DNA of 6,704 nucleotides from Candidatus Zixiibacteriota bacterium (GCA_029933635.1 JAOZNS010000127.1:1-6704), one strand, 5' to 3'. Positions 1-6,016 are shown, counted from the first letter of the stretch. Numbers and translations: made by a program. The notes: generated by a model not told the origin, from the letters alone.

Positions 1-33
1 ACAAAAACTAAAAATTATTATAATATTTTGCAG

Positions 34-64
34 AAAAGAAGGCAACTTTTTTCGACCATCCTTC
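34..64 (-). terminator. Weak possible terminator after the secreted-protein gene
   Basis: On the minus strand GAAGG (64-60) can pair with CCTTC (42-38), which is followed directly by TTTTCTG. The stem is only 5 bp with a 17-nt loop, so it is marginal. It lies 23 bp after the TAG stop. Further downstream (12-29) is an A/T-only near-palindrome centred on ATTATAAT with no clear role. Confidence 0.22.
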
Positions 65-87
65 AAAGGAAAAATCTCTCCTCCAGC

Positions 88-2865
88 CTACGGACCACAA
101 CAGCGAGGAATAGCACCTCCCCTGTAGAGATAACTTATCAGAAATACTATATCTCCTAAATCGACCGTCTGGTCACAGTTGACGTCCCCGATTGAGGCTG
201 GCTCAGGAGGAGCCCCTTCCCTGAAGATGTAATTAATCAGAAGCACTACATCTCCAACTTCAATTGATCCGTCCTTGTTAACATCCCCCCGATAGTCCAG
301 AAGATCCACCAAGATGGCATATTCCGCCACGGTATATATGGGATAGCCTGGCAGATAGGCTTGTGTGGAGGAGTCAAACTCGTCAGGGACGTTCTGCTGG
401 TAAAAGACTTCCATGAAATGGTTTAGATCCGAGTTGACCGGATAATCGGGAATCCACCAATTTCCTGCAGAGACGGGGCAGTCCAAGTCTACCGGATAGA
501 GGTCGTGAGAAACATTTCCTGCATCATTGTGAATGACGGAGTCGGTATGCGGTATGCTGTCATGAGGAATATATGAGCCAGAAAGCACTCTGCCCGGGGC
601 TCCTGTTTCGGCATTGTCAAAGAATGGATCCGAAAAAGCGATCATTTGCTGTAACGAATTCACACCGGCAACCGTGACATAATGTCCTCCCACCCGCCAC
701 CACCTGATATCCTCGGGATACCAGAACCCCAAAAGCAAAACTACATTTTCTCGTTTTTCCACCAGCGATTCCACAAGACTGAATGTGGGCGTTGACCATA
801 GCTTCATACATAAGCTATCGCCAAGACTGCTTCCGTCGGAGAAGGTCTCCGAGGAAAACCATTCATCCATGGCGCCTTCGATGTCTTCAATTCTGGTTCC
901 CACATGAGAGCTATCAGTTCGTTGCCCGTCGGTGTCCATCTGCCAGGCAAGTCTTTCCACCAGCTCTCCCCAGCTCTCCATGCCTCCTGGAGTTTGAGGA
1001 CCGGGGATGAAGGGTTGGGGGGTGGACGGAGGGGGCCCCACCCCGCTCCAAGGCGTGGCAGAGTGATCCACATTCCACAGGTCATGATCATCCCAATTCT
1101 CATACGGGGAAAGGTTATCCAGGTAATCCCTCACGAGAGGGAATTGATCCTGCCCGTCTCCCATGGTTCCAGGTGGAAGATTAAACTTTGAGTCCAGCCA
1201 CCAGAAACAATTTGCAAAAGCCACCGGACCACAAAAGGTGAACTGTTGACTCTGGGGATTGATCCAGCCGTCCTGCTTCTGGTCGAAATCCGGCATTCCA
1301 CTGGGAGCATAGTCAGGGTAAGGTAATTCCCAGAACATCTCCTCTTCATGCGAACAGATCATAACCGCATATTCAACCTCAACAAAAAAGGTTGTCCCTG
1401 CAGGCGCCGGTTGGTAATAAGACAAAAACTCCGAGGGGAAATTCTTGCCGGTATACTCTCGTGGCAGGTCGGGATCTGTCTCCAGATAATCTCTTAGCCT
1501 CCAGTTTGGATTTCCCGGACTGGGAGACTGCAGGCTGGACTGATAAATATCGTGAGAGACATAAAGGGGGTCGTTATGAAGGGTGTCCTCATGCGGAGGC
1601 GGAGGGTGATCAGGAGGTCTCACCCTGCCAGGCCAACCATATTCAGCCGCATCTTTTGCCGGATCACTTATGGCGATCTTAAGCGATTGTGATTTTATTC
1701 CAGCCATGGTAACGAAATGTCCTCCCTCCCTCCACCAGTTGCCGCCGTCCCACCACCAGAAGCCCAAAAGGAGAACCATGGTCTGGCTGTTAGCGAGAGA
1801 CTCTGCCATTTCATAAAAATCCGGTGCGGACCAAATGCTAGAATAAAGTTCAGGCACGGCAAAATCATTTAAGAAGGCATCAATTCCAGAGTGCATGTTA
1901 TGAACTTCGGTCCCACCGGAGTCGGTCTGAAAATAGCCAGCTAAGGTATCTATTAATTGGGTTATGCTAAAACCTAAGAAGGAGTTGGTTCCGAACCACT
2001 CCAGACAGTTTCCTACTGAGACCGGACCACAACGTCCAATCCAATCATCCTGATTCTCATCCACATCCGGTGCTCCACTGGGGGCGTCTTCGGTTTCGCC
2101 CAGCCATTCCCATCCGGTATCACAGGCAAACGAATATGTTTCTCCCTTCAACCTCAACATCAACCAACCCGGATCAGGGTTGTTCCAGAATTGATTCCAT
2201 TCCTGCCAGGGAGGAGATGTGGAAGTATGCCAGATCCATTGATAACAGGTATCAACTAAATCTTGCTGAGCATCGGCGATCAGCCCCGGTATGCTCCCCT
2301 GTTCTCCAGAAGCATACTCCACGATGAAGAAGGAGGGTTCGTCCAGACAGACCTTATCAAAAAAACTCACCACAGCCCAGTCTGGATAGAAATCGGTGAG
2401 ATTGTAAATTGATGAGGACCATAGCTCCGTTTGTGGACCTTGACACAGCTCAGATCCCGCACTCCATACACTAAATCTTACCTGGGTGGAATCCACTCCG
2501 GCGTGATCGTATAGCAGAAGTTCGACATCGGTTATTTGAAAGGGGAAGGGATGAGGAACGCCACACTCATAGGGATCAAAGTATATGGCGTTTTTATCTC
2601 CTGCATTCCAGTTAGGAAAATAAGTTAAAGCCGAGTCGTTATCATACTGAAGCAGACAGAACATCTTTGAGTCGGCTTTCAGTCGAGATTGATGGGGAAT
2701 CTGGGGTGCTCCGCCAATTTTTTGTGCATCAAAACCTTCTGTGGGTCTTCCCACATCTTTTGAGTATTGCTTTTTGCTTATCGTTTGGTTTGAAGAATTG
2801 CCCACCATAAATAAAATCAAAATGGAGGCTAAAATCACCTTAGGACAAAGCGATGCTATCCTCAT
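88..2865 (-). CDS. Secreted protein with two tandem C39-like cysteine-peptidase-type domains and a C-terminal dockerin-like module
   Basis: This is a 925-aa protein starting at ATG 2865 with a strong Shine-Dalgarno (AAGGAG, 7 nt upstream) and ending in TAG. Residues 1-27 look like a Sec signal peptide: basic MRIASLCPK, then a hydrophobic run to about residue 21. Residues about 68-245 form an aromatic-rich, probably beta-sandwich region that I do not recognise. Two homologous domains follow. Domain A (about 261-503) has RCGPV with Cys279, GGHFV with His383 and SDP with Asp401. Domain B (about 520-854) has FCGPV with Cys545, GGHYV with His728 and SDP with Asp746. This Cys-His-Asp order fits papain-fold C39-like peptidases. 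Each domain opens with APSGxPDxDxxQDxWI and ends with an EYA strand. Residues 859-919 hold two dockerin/EF-like repeats with calcium-ligand spacing (D861, N863, D865, S867, D872; D894, N896, D898, T900, D905). Secretion, calcium binding and cysteine peptidase chemistry are inferred from motifs. Substrate is unknown, and one or both domains could be non-catalytic. Confidence 0.9.
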   Translation of the reverse strand: MRIASLCPKVILASILILFMVGNSSNQTISKKQYSKDVGRPTEGFDAQKIGGAPQIPHQSRLKADSKMFCLLQYDNDSALTYFPNWNAGDKNAIYFDPYECGVPHPFPFQITDVELLLYDHAGVDSTQVRFSVWSAGSELCQGPQTELWSSSIYNLTDFYPDWAVVSFFDKVCLDEPSFFIVEYASGEQGSIPGLIADAQQDLVDTCYQWIWHTSTSPPWQEWNQFWNNPDPGWLMLRLKGETYSFACDTGWEWLGETEDAPSGAPDVDENQDDWIGRCGPVSVGNCLEWFGTNSFLGFSITQLIDTLAGYFQTDSGGTEVHNMHSGIDAFLNDFAVPELYSSIWSAPDFYEMAESLANSQTMVLLLGFWWWDGGNWWREGGHFVTMAGIKSQSLKIAISDPAKDAAEYGWPGRVRPPDHPPPPHEDTLHNDPLYVSHDIYQSSLQSPSPGNPNWRLRDYLETDPDLPREYTGKNFPSEFLSYYQPAPAGTTFFVEVEYAVMICSHEEEMFWELPYPDYAPSGMPDFDQKQDGWINPQSQQFTFCGPVAFANCFWWLDSKFNLPPGTMGDGQDQFPLVRDYLDNLSPYENWDDHDLWNVDHSATPWSGVGPPPSTPQPFIPGPQTPGGMESWGELVERLAWQMDTDGQRTDSSHVGTRIEDIEGAMDEWFSSETFSDGSSLGDSLCMKLWSTPTFSLVESLVEKRENVVLLLGFWYPEDIRWWRVGGHYVTVAGVNSLQQMIAFSDPFFDNAETGAPGRVLSGSYIPHDSIPHTDSVIHNDAGNVSHDLYPVDLDCPVSAGNWWIPDYPVNSDLNHFMEVFYQQNVPDEFDSSTQAYLPGYPIYTVAEYAILVDLLDYRGDVNKDGSIEVGDVVLLINYIFREGAPPEPASIGDVNCDQTVDLGDIVFLISYLYRGGAIPRCCGP

Positions 2866-2870
2866 CTTTT

Positions 2871-2878
2871 CTCTCCTT
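2871..2878 (-). promoter_or_regulatory. Strong ribosome binding site of the secreted C39-like/dockerin gene
   Basis: On the minus strand the sequence AAGGAGAG lies just before ATG 2865. The AGGAG core is 7 nt from the start codon. This fixes the start, and the encoded N-terminus is a good signal peptide, which supports the same choice. Confidence 0.8.
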
Positions 2879-2933
2879 CCTACTACTATATCGGCGATCA
2901 GAGCCAGAACTCAATTTTGCCTATTTTAAGGTA

Positions 2934-2961
2934 ATCACAGAGAGGAACGAAATGTTGTCAA
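2934..2961 (-). promoter_or_regulatory. Candidate sigma70-type promoter of the secreted-protein gene
   Basis: The minus strand has a perfect TTGACA at 2961-2956, a 16-nt spacer and a weak -10 TGTGAT (4 of 6) at 2939-2934. This would give a leader of roughly 60 nt before ATG 2865. A TAAAAT at 2928-2923 is a better -10 by itself but has no matching -35 at normal spacing. The -35 box lies inside one arm of a dyad (2954-2993). Only one box is convincing, so the call is tentative. Confidence 0.3.
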
Positions 2962-2993
2962 TTAAATGGGAGATTCTAAAATTGAATAACAAC
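2954..2993. repeat. Imperfect inverted repeat overlapping the candidate -35 box
   Basis: GTTGTCAATT at 2954-2963 is complementary to AATTG (2980-2984) plus ACAAC (2989-2993). The right arm carries a 4-nt insertion (aata), and a 16-nt loop separates the arms. The stem is AT-rich with no T-run after it, so it is not a typical terminator. It could be an operator for the gene at 2865-88, or chance in an AT-rich spacer. Confidence 0.3.
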
Positions 2994-3258
2994 CTCTTCC
3001 CTGGACCCTAACAAAAAGTTGATGTAAGGCTTCCTTAAAAATTATTTTTTGCCTGGGCTGATTATGCCTTAGAAAGACTCCAAAAAGGCAGGAGACTCCT
3101 CCCCGCGATTGCAAGAGATGTCGGTTTTCCCAGAGGGAATACTCTTCTTCGACCAATTTCTTTAAGTCTTCTAAATATCAAAGGTTTAATGTGAAGGTTG
3201 TCTTTTTGCCAATCTTCTCATGCTCAGGATTGGCATAAAAAGGATTTCTTTTGACCAC
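2962..3258 (-). pseudogene. Possible small gene split by one in-frame TGA (degraded or chance ORF)
   Basis: From GTG 3258 the minus strand reads VVKRNPFYANPEHEKIG and continues KKTTFTLNL to a TGA at 3180-3178. The same frame then stays open to a TAA at 2964-2962, beginning YLEDLKKLVEEEYSLW. The first 25 or so codons and the stretch just after the TGA look protein-like (charged, helix-compatible), while the tail does not. No GC-rich hairpin follows the TGA, which argues against selenocysteine insertion. The long genes of the window rule out general TGA recoding. A promoter candidate sits 8 nt upstream of the GTG. I do not recognise a family. It may be a 26-aa peptide gene, a nonsense-mutated small gene, or nothing. 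Confidence 0.22.
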
Positions 3259-3266
3259 CTGTTTGT

Positions 3267-3294
3267 AACATAACCAAAAATGTTATTTTGTCAA
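3267..3294 (-). promoter_or_regulatory. Candidate sigma70-type promoter with overlapping dyad symmetry
   Basis: The minus strand reads TTGACA (3294-3289), 16 nt, then TATGTT (3272-3267; 4 of 6). The region from the -10 through the spacer is a near-perfect dyad: AACATAAC at 3267-3274 against GTTATTTT at 3282-3289, 7 of 8 complementary with a 7-nt centre. That geometry would suit a repressor site. It could drive the broken small frame at 3258, almost leaderless, or the secreted-protein gene with a leader of about 400 nt. Confidence 0.35.
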
Positions 3295-3345
3295 GTTCAT
3301 TTGAATCCTGCGGAAAGCCATTTCATCATCTGAGAAAAGCAGAAC

Positions 3346-3810
3346 TTAGATGACTCCCTCCTCAGAAAGTGTTCTCCTCATCCTTTCTACATGGGTGGCA
3401 GACCAGAAGATTCTGTCACATCCAGGACACCGCATGAAATTATTCTGGGTTTGATACACATAAGGATATAATCTATCCTTGATTTTTTCTTTCTCCACCT
3501 TCTCTAAGGGTTGATTACAGACCAAACAGCGGGAAAAAAGCTGACTTTTGTCTGTCTTTAACTTAAAGTGTTGGACCACCTGGTTTAGTTGTTCCAAAGG
3601 CTGGTCACTTTCGATACGAAGTAGTCTTTCACCTAACTTTAGCTTGAAGCGGGACAGATGGGTATCTCTACTCAAAACCACCCGGTTCTCTTTCAATGCT
3701 TTGGAGATCAGTTCACCATCCTCGATGGGATCAAAGAAAAGGGTATCGTATCCAAGCGTTCTGAGCCATTTGGCTAATTTCCCTAAGTTATCATCGCAGA
3801 TAAACTTCAT
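3346..3810 (-). CDS. Mut7-C RNase domain protein (PIN-like fold plus zinc ribbon)
   Basis: This is a complete 154-aa protein, from ATG 3810 to a TAA. An in-frame TAG three codons upstream makes this ATG the most upstream possible start. The N-terminus FICDDNLGKLAKWLRTLGYD is the hallmark of the Mut7-C (former DUF82) family. Asp6/Asp7 and SRDT with Asp49 match the acidic residues expected of a PIN-like nuclease site. The C-terminal half has a zinc ribbon: CLVC (Cys95, Cys98) and CPGC (Cys128, Cys131), followed by the family's typical FWSATHVERM. The family is predicted to be a metal-dependent RNase; its physiological target is not known. Length is typical for a stand-alone member. No good Shine-Dalgarno is visible. 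A TATTAT -10-like box lies at 3854-3849, about 39 nt upstream, without a clear -35. The repeat-filled spacer upstream suggests it is not tightly co-transcribed with the transporter. Confidence 0.9.
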   Translation of the reverse strand: MKFICDDNLGKLAKWLRTLGYDTLFFDPIEDGELISKALKENRVVLSRDTHLSRFKLKLGERLLRIESDQPLEQLNQVVQHFKLKTDKSQLFSRCLVCNQPLEKVEKEKIKDRLYPYVYQTQNNFMRCPGCDRIFWSATHVERMRRTLSEEGVI

Positions 3811-3871
3811 CTTGGGCTATCACACGTTGGGGAGCTGACCTACGGGTGATAATATTCTGTCACATACCCAT

Positions 3872-3893
3872 GGGGAGGAAATTTATCCTCTCC
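3872..3893. repeat. Short imperfect hairpin
   Basis: GAGGA at 3875-3879 pairs with TCCTC at 3886-3890 around a 6-nt AATTTA loop. GG at 3872-3873 can extend the stem with CC at 3892-3893, across one G-T position (3874/3891). No T-run follows on either strand, so a terminator role is unlikely. It sits 62 bp upstream of the Mut7-C start. Confidence 0.35.
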
Positions 3894-3910
3894 CGAAATA
3901 TGGAAATCGT

Positions 3911-4007
3911 AGGGACAGCCTCATTTGTCATTTGACTCAAATGAGAGTCAACTGACCCTGTGGCTGTCCGTTTTAAGGATTTGGACAGGGACAAGCCCTG
4001 TCCCTGC
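3911..4007. repeat. REP/MITE-like compound palindromic element
   Basis: Two GGGACAG-based hairpins stand side by side. The first (3913-3969) has an outer perfect 8-bp stem, GGACAGCC against GGCTGTCC. Its inner 12-bp stem, 3927-3938 against 3945-3956, has one mismatch and a 6-nt loop. The second (3983-4006) can fold in two registers: GGACAGGG/CCCTGTCC or CAGGGACA/TGTCCCTG, each 8 bp with a 5-nt loop. Sequences beginning GTAGGGACAG and built of such stems resemble REP-type elements mobilised by IS200/IS605-like (RAYT) transposases. No transposase gene is in the window. The repeat nature is inferred from structure, because a single copy is present here. Confidence 0.55.
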
Positions 4008-4037
4008 GCTCCTTCATTTCTTAAAAGTGGATCGAAC

Positions 4038-4056
4038 AAAAACAACTTCTGTTTTT
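4038..4056 (-). terminator. Weak AT-rich hairpin downstream of the transporter gene
   Basis: On the minus strand AAAAACA pairs with TGTTTTT (7 bp) around a GAAGT loop, about 45 nt after the transporter stop codon. The stem is almost entirely A-T and its own arm is the only T-run, so it would be a poor intrinsic terminator. It is the nearest candidate for ending the transporter transcript. Confidence 0.2.
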
Positions 4057-4074
4057 CCAGACTCATTCACACTT

Positions 4075-4100
4075 GGAGGTTGGAGCTTTAGCTTACCTCC
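4075..4100 (-). other. Hairpin overlapping the transporter stop codon
   Basis: GGAGGT at 4075-4080 is fully complementary to ACCTCC at 4095-4100. AGC/GCT pairs inside the loop can add a short second stem. On the minus strand the stem begins at the G of the TAG stop codon. There is no T-run after it, so it may stabilise or block the 3' end rather than terminate. The GGAGGT also looks like a Shine-Dalgarno but has no start codon at the right distance. Confidence 0.3.
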
Positions 4101-5944
4101 TAAATTTTAAATTGCATCTGGTAAAGCCTTTTGTATAATCCTCCCTGTTTCATCAAGCTTTCGTGATCTCCTATCTGGACGATTTTGCCATGATCTAAGA
4201 CCACGATTTTATCTACATTCTGAATGGTGGACAATCTATGGGCTATGACAAACACGGTGCGTCCTTCCATCAAGCGGTCGATGGCTTCCTGAACCAAAGC
4301 TTCCGATTCAGAGTCCAGAGAGGAGGTGGCTTCATCGAATATAAGTATGGGTGGATTCTTGAATAGTGCACGGGCAATGGCCAACCTCTGTTTTTCTCCT
4401 CCGGAGAGCTTAACTCCCCGATCGCCGATCATGGTGTGGTATCCCTGAGGCATAGCCATAATGAAATCGTGGGCATTGGCGGCCCGAGCGGCATCATGGA
4501 CTCGATCCTCGGAGGCGTCCTTTTGCCCGTAAGCTATGTTATTCCATACCGTGTCGTTGAAAAGAATGGTCTCCTGGGTCACTATCCCCATGAGATTTCG
4601 CAAAGATCCCAAATTGATCCTTCTAAGATCGATCCCATCAATCTTTATCTGGCCTCTGGTAGGATCATAGAATCGAGGGAGTAAATCCATCAGGGTAGAT
4701 TTGCCTGCTCCCGAAGGACCCACCAAAGCCACAGCCTCTCCAGCTTTGACCTCAAAGCTTATATCAGAGAGAACCTCCTTGTTGCCGTCATAGCTAAAAC
4801 AGACATCCTTGAAGGTGACATTTTTTTGCAAGGATTGTTTTTTGACCGCATCAGGATAGCTTTTTATCTTTGACTGGGTGTCCAGGACCTCGAAGATTCT
4901 CTTAGCCGCAGCCAAACCCTGTTGAATATCGACGTTTAAATGGCTGATTGTCCGTAGCGGCTGCATCAGGGAGAGCATGGCGAAAAGGAAGAGGAAGAAT
5001 CTGCTCGGATCAAGTTGACCTGAAAGAATCTCTCTGCCGGCAAACCACAGGAGCAAAACCGCGGCAAAAACTCCCAGAACTTCGGTTAGCGGTGGAGCCA
5101 GAGAGCCAATGCGGGTCAACTTCACCATGGTCTTGAAGTAGTCTTTGGTGGCTTGCATGAACTTTTTGATCTCGAATTTCTCCATAACAAAGGCTTTAAC
5201 CACCCGTATGCCGGAGATGGTTTCCTGCAATACCGAGGTCATGGCTCCCATCTTCTCTTGGGTGACGACGCTGGATTTTTTCACCTTCTGTCCAAACTTT
5301 CCAATGATCAAAAGGGCAAAGGGAAAGAGGGATAAAGCTATGAAGGCTAATTTCCAGCTGGCCCAGAACACCAAGAAAAGGTAGACCAGGAGGAGAAAAC
5401 TCTGGCGTAAAGCCTGAGCGAAGCCATTTGCCACCGCTCCCTTGACCAAGGTAATATCGTTGGTGATCCGAGAGATTAAAACTCCGGTCCTCTGGCCATG
5501 AAAGTATTCCAATGGAAGAAGATGAAAGTGCTGGTATATCTTATTCCGCAGATCCATGATCACTCCTTGTTCCACCCTTACGATCAGAAAGCTCTGAGCA
5601 TACCAGAACAGATTTTTCACCAAGAAGATCAGAAATACCAGAATACAGAACCGTCCTAAAGTCTCCAGATGGGTCTTTCCCACAATTGCCTGAGTGAACT
5701 TTTTCTTCAATGCCTTAGGTAACAGCACCACCAGGTTTTCTTCCTTCTGGTCTGGATTTTCACTTTGTTGGAAAGATAGTTGGGAGACCTCACCGGGCTG
5801 AGAGAAGACTATCTTGGTGAAAGGAACTATCATGGTGATGGAAAATCCGCTCATGGCAGCAAAAAGCACCATGAATATCATGGCAGGGATCAGATACCTC
5901 AAATGAGGTTTGAGATGAGCCAAAAGTCTGAAATAATCTTTCAT
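4100..5944 (-). CDS. MsbA-like ABC exporter (fused permease and ATPase), probable lipid A/glycolipid flippase
   Basis: This is a complete 614-aa half-transporter, close to the roughly 580-600 aa usual for MsbA-type proteins. It starts at ATG 5944, with AAGGA 8 nt upstream. The N-terminal half has about six membrane spans (near 18-42, 97-120, 175-195, 198-218, 285-304 and 312-332). The ATPase half carries the A-loop Tyr385, Walker A GPSGAGKST (409-417), Q-loop Gln457, signature LSGGEKQ (513-519), Walker B ILIFDEA (533-539), D-loop SSLD (541-544) and H-loop His569. All key residues are present, so it should be active as a homodimer in the inner membrane. MsbA relatives flip lipid A-core or other lipids, and the adjacent GT9 gene supports a glycolipid substrate. 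A loop at about 50-80 is longer and more charged than I would expect. Multidrug export is the main alternative, because sequence alone separates these poorly. Confidence 0.9.
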   Translation of the reverse strand: MKDYFRLLAHLKPHLRYLIPAMIFMVLFAAMSGFSITMIVPFTKIVFSQPGEVSQLSFQQSENPDQKEENLVVLLPKALKKKFTQAIVGKTHLETLGRFCILVFLIFLVKNLFWYAQSFLIVRVEQGVIMDLRNKIYQHFHLLPLEYFHGQRTGVLISRITNDITLVKGAVANGFAQALRQSFLLLVYLFLVFWASWKLAFIALSLFPFALLIIGKFGQKVKKSSVVTQEKMGAMTSVLQETISGIRVVKAFVMEKFEIKKFMQATKDYFKTMVKLTRIGSLAPPLTEVLGVFAAVLLLWFAGREILSGQLDPSRFFLFLFAMLSLMQPLRTISHLNVDIQQGLAAAKRIFEVLDTQSKIKSYPDAVKKQSLQKNVTFKDVCFSYDGNKEVLSDISFEVKAGEAVALVGPSGAGKSTLMDLLPRFYDPTRGQIKIDGIDLRRINLGSLRNLMGIVTQETILFNDTVWNNIAYGQKDASEDRVHDAARAANAHDFIMAMPQGYHTMIGDRGVKLSGGEKQRLAIARALFKNPPILIFDEATSSLDSESEALVQEAIDRLMEGRTVFVIAHRLSTIQNVDKIVVLDHGKIVQIGDHESLMKQGGLYKRLYQMQFKI

Positions 5945-5952
5945 GCCGGTTA

Positions 5953-5957
5953 TCCTT
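5953..5957 (-). promoter_or_regulatory. Ribosome binding site of the MsbA-like gene
   Basis: AAGGA on the minus strand ends 8 nt before ATG 5944. The spacing and the immediate MKDYFRLLAHLKPH N-terminus, typical of this transporter group, support this start. Confidence 0.65.
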
Positions 5958-6016
5958 ATTTAGCTGTTGTCAATTAGAAAAGAATCTACCGACAAGCTTT
6001 TCTGCCTTTTCTCTTG

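Larger units (their letters stand above)
2866..3345. other. 480-bp intergenic region between the Mut7-C gene and the secreted-protein gene
   Basis: There is no intact, convincing gene here. The spacer holds two minus-strand promoter candidates (2934-2961 and 3267-3294), an inverted repeat at 2954-2993, a dyad at 3267-3289 and a small reading frame interrupted by an in-frame TGA (2962-3258). I found no GC-rich stem with a T-run that would end the Mut7-C transcript. I also saw no tRNA cloverleaf or recognisable riboswitch. Confidence 0.6.
3811..4099. other. Palindrome-rich intergenic region with no credible gene
   Basis: The 289 bp between the transporter and the Mut7-C gene contain five separate inverted repeats: 3872-3893, 3913-3969, 3983-4006, 4038-4056 and 4075-4100. 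There is also a loose direct similarity, TCACACGTTGGGGAG at 3820-3834 against TCACATACCCATGGGGAG at 3860-3877. A 68-codon frame on the minus strand (4066-3860) runs through the palindromes and is most likely repeat translation. The region looks like an insertion site for REP/MITE-type material. Confidence 0.6.

Noticed and set aside
11..29. A/T-only near-palindrome centred on ATTATAAT at the left edge
   Set aside because: Low-complexity AT sequence forms such symmetry easily, and no flanking element gives it a role.
783..1191. Several plus- and minus-strand frames of 75-115 codons inside the large genes (for example 783-1010, 904-1191, 1392-1682 and 6244-6591)
   Set aside because: They are antisense or out-of-frame shadows of well-supported genes and show no domain-like sequence.
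3178..3180. In-frame TGA read as selenocysteine or as a recoded sense codon
   Set aside because: No GC-rich hairpin follows the TGA as a bacterial SECIS would require. Four long genes in the window have no in-frame TGA, so the standard code applies.
3860..4066. A 68-codon minus-strand frame starting MSLEKQKLF
   Set aside because: It runs through both halves of the compound palindrome, has no correctly spaced Shine-Dalgarno, and its composition is that of translated repeat DNA.
4075..4080. GGAGGT-type Shine-Dalgarno at the transporter stop codon, suggesting a translationally coupled downstream gene
   Set aside because: No start codon lies 5-12 nt downstream on the minus strand; the motif is better explained as one arm of the 4075-4100 hairpin.
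5965..5976. The 12-mer TAATTGACAACA occurs upstream of both the transporter gene (5976-5965) and the secreted-protein gene (2964-2953)
   Set aside because: A 12-nt match between two places in 6.7 kb is expected about once by chance. The two copies lie at very different distances from their start codons (about 21 and 88 nt), and the transporter copy is too close to serve as a -35 box.
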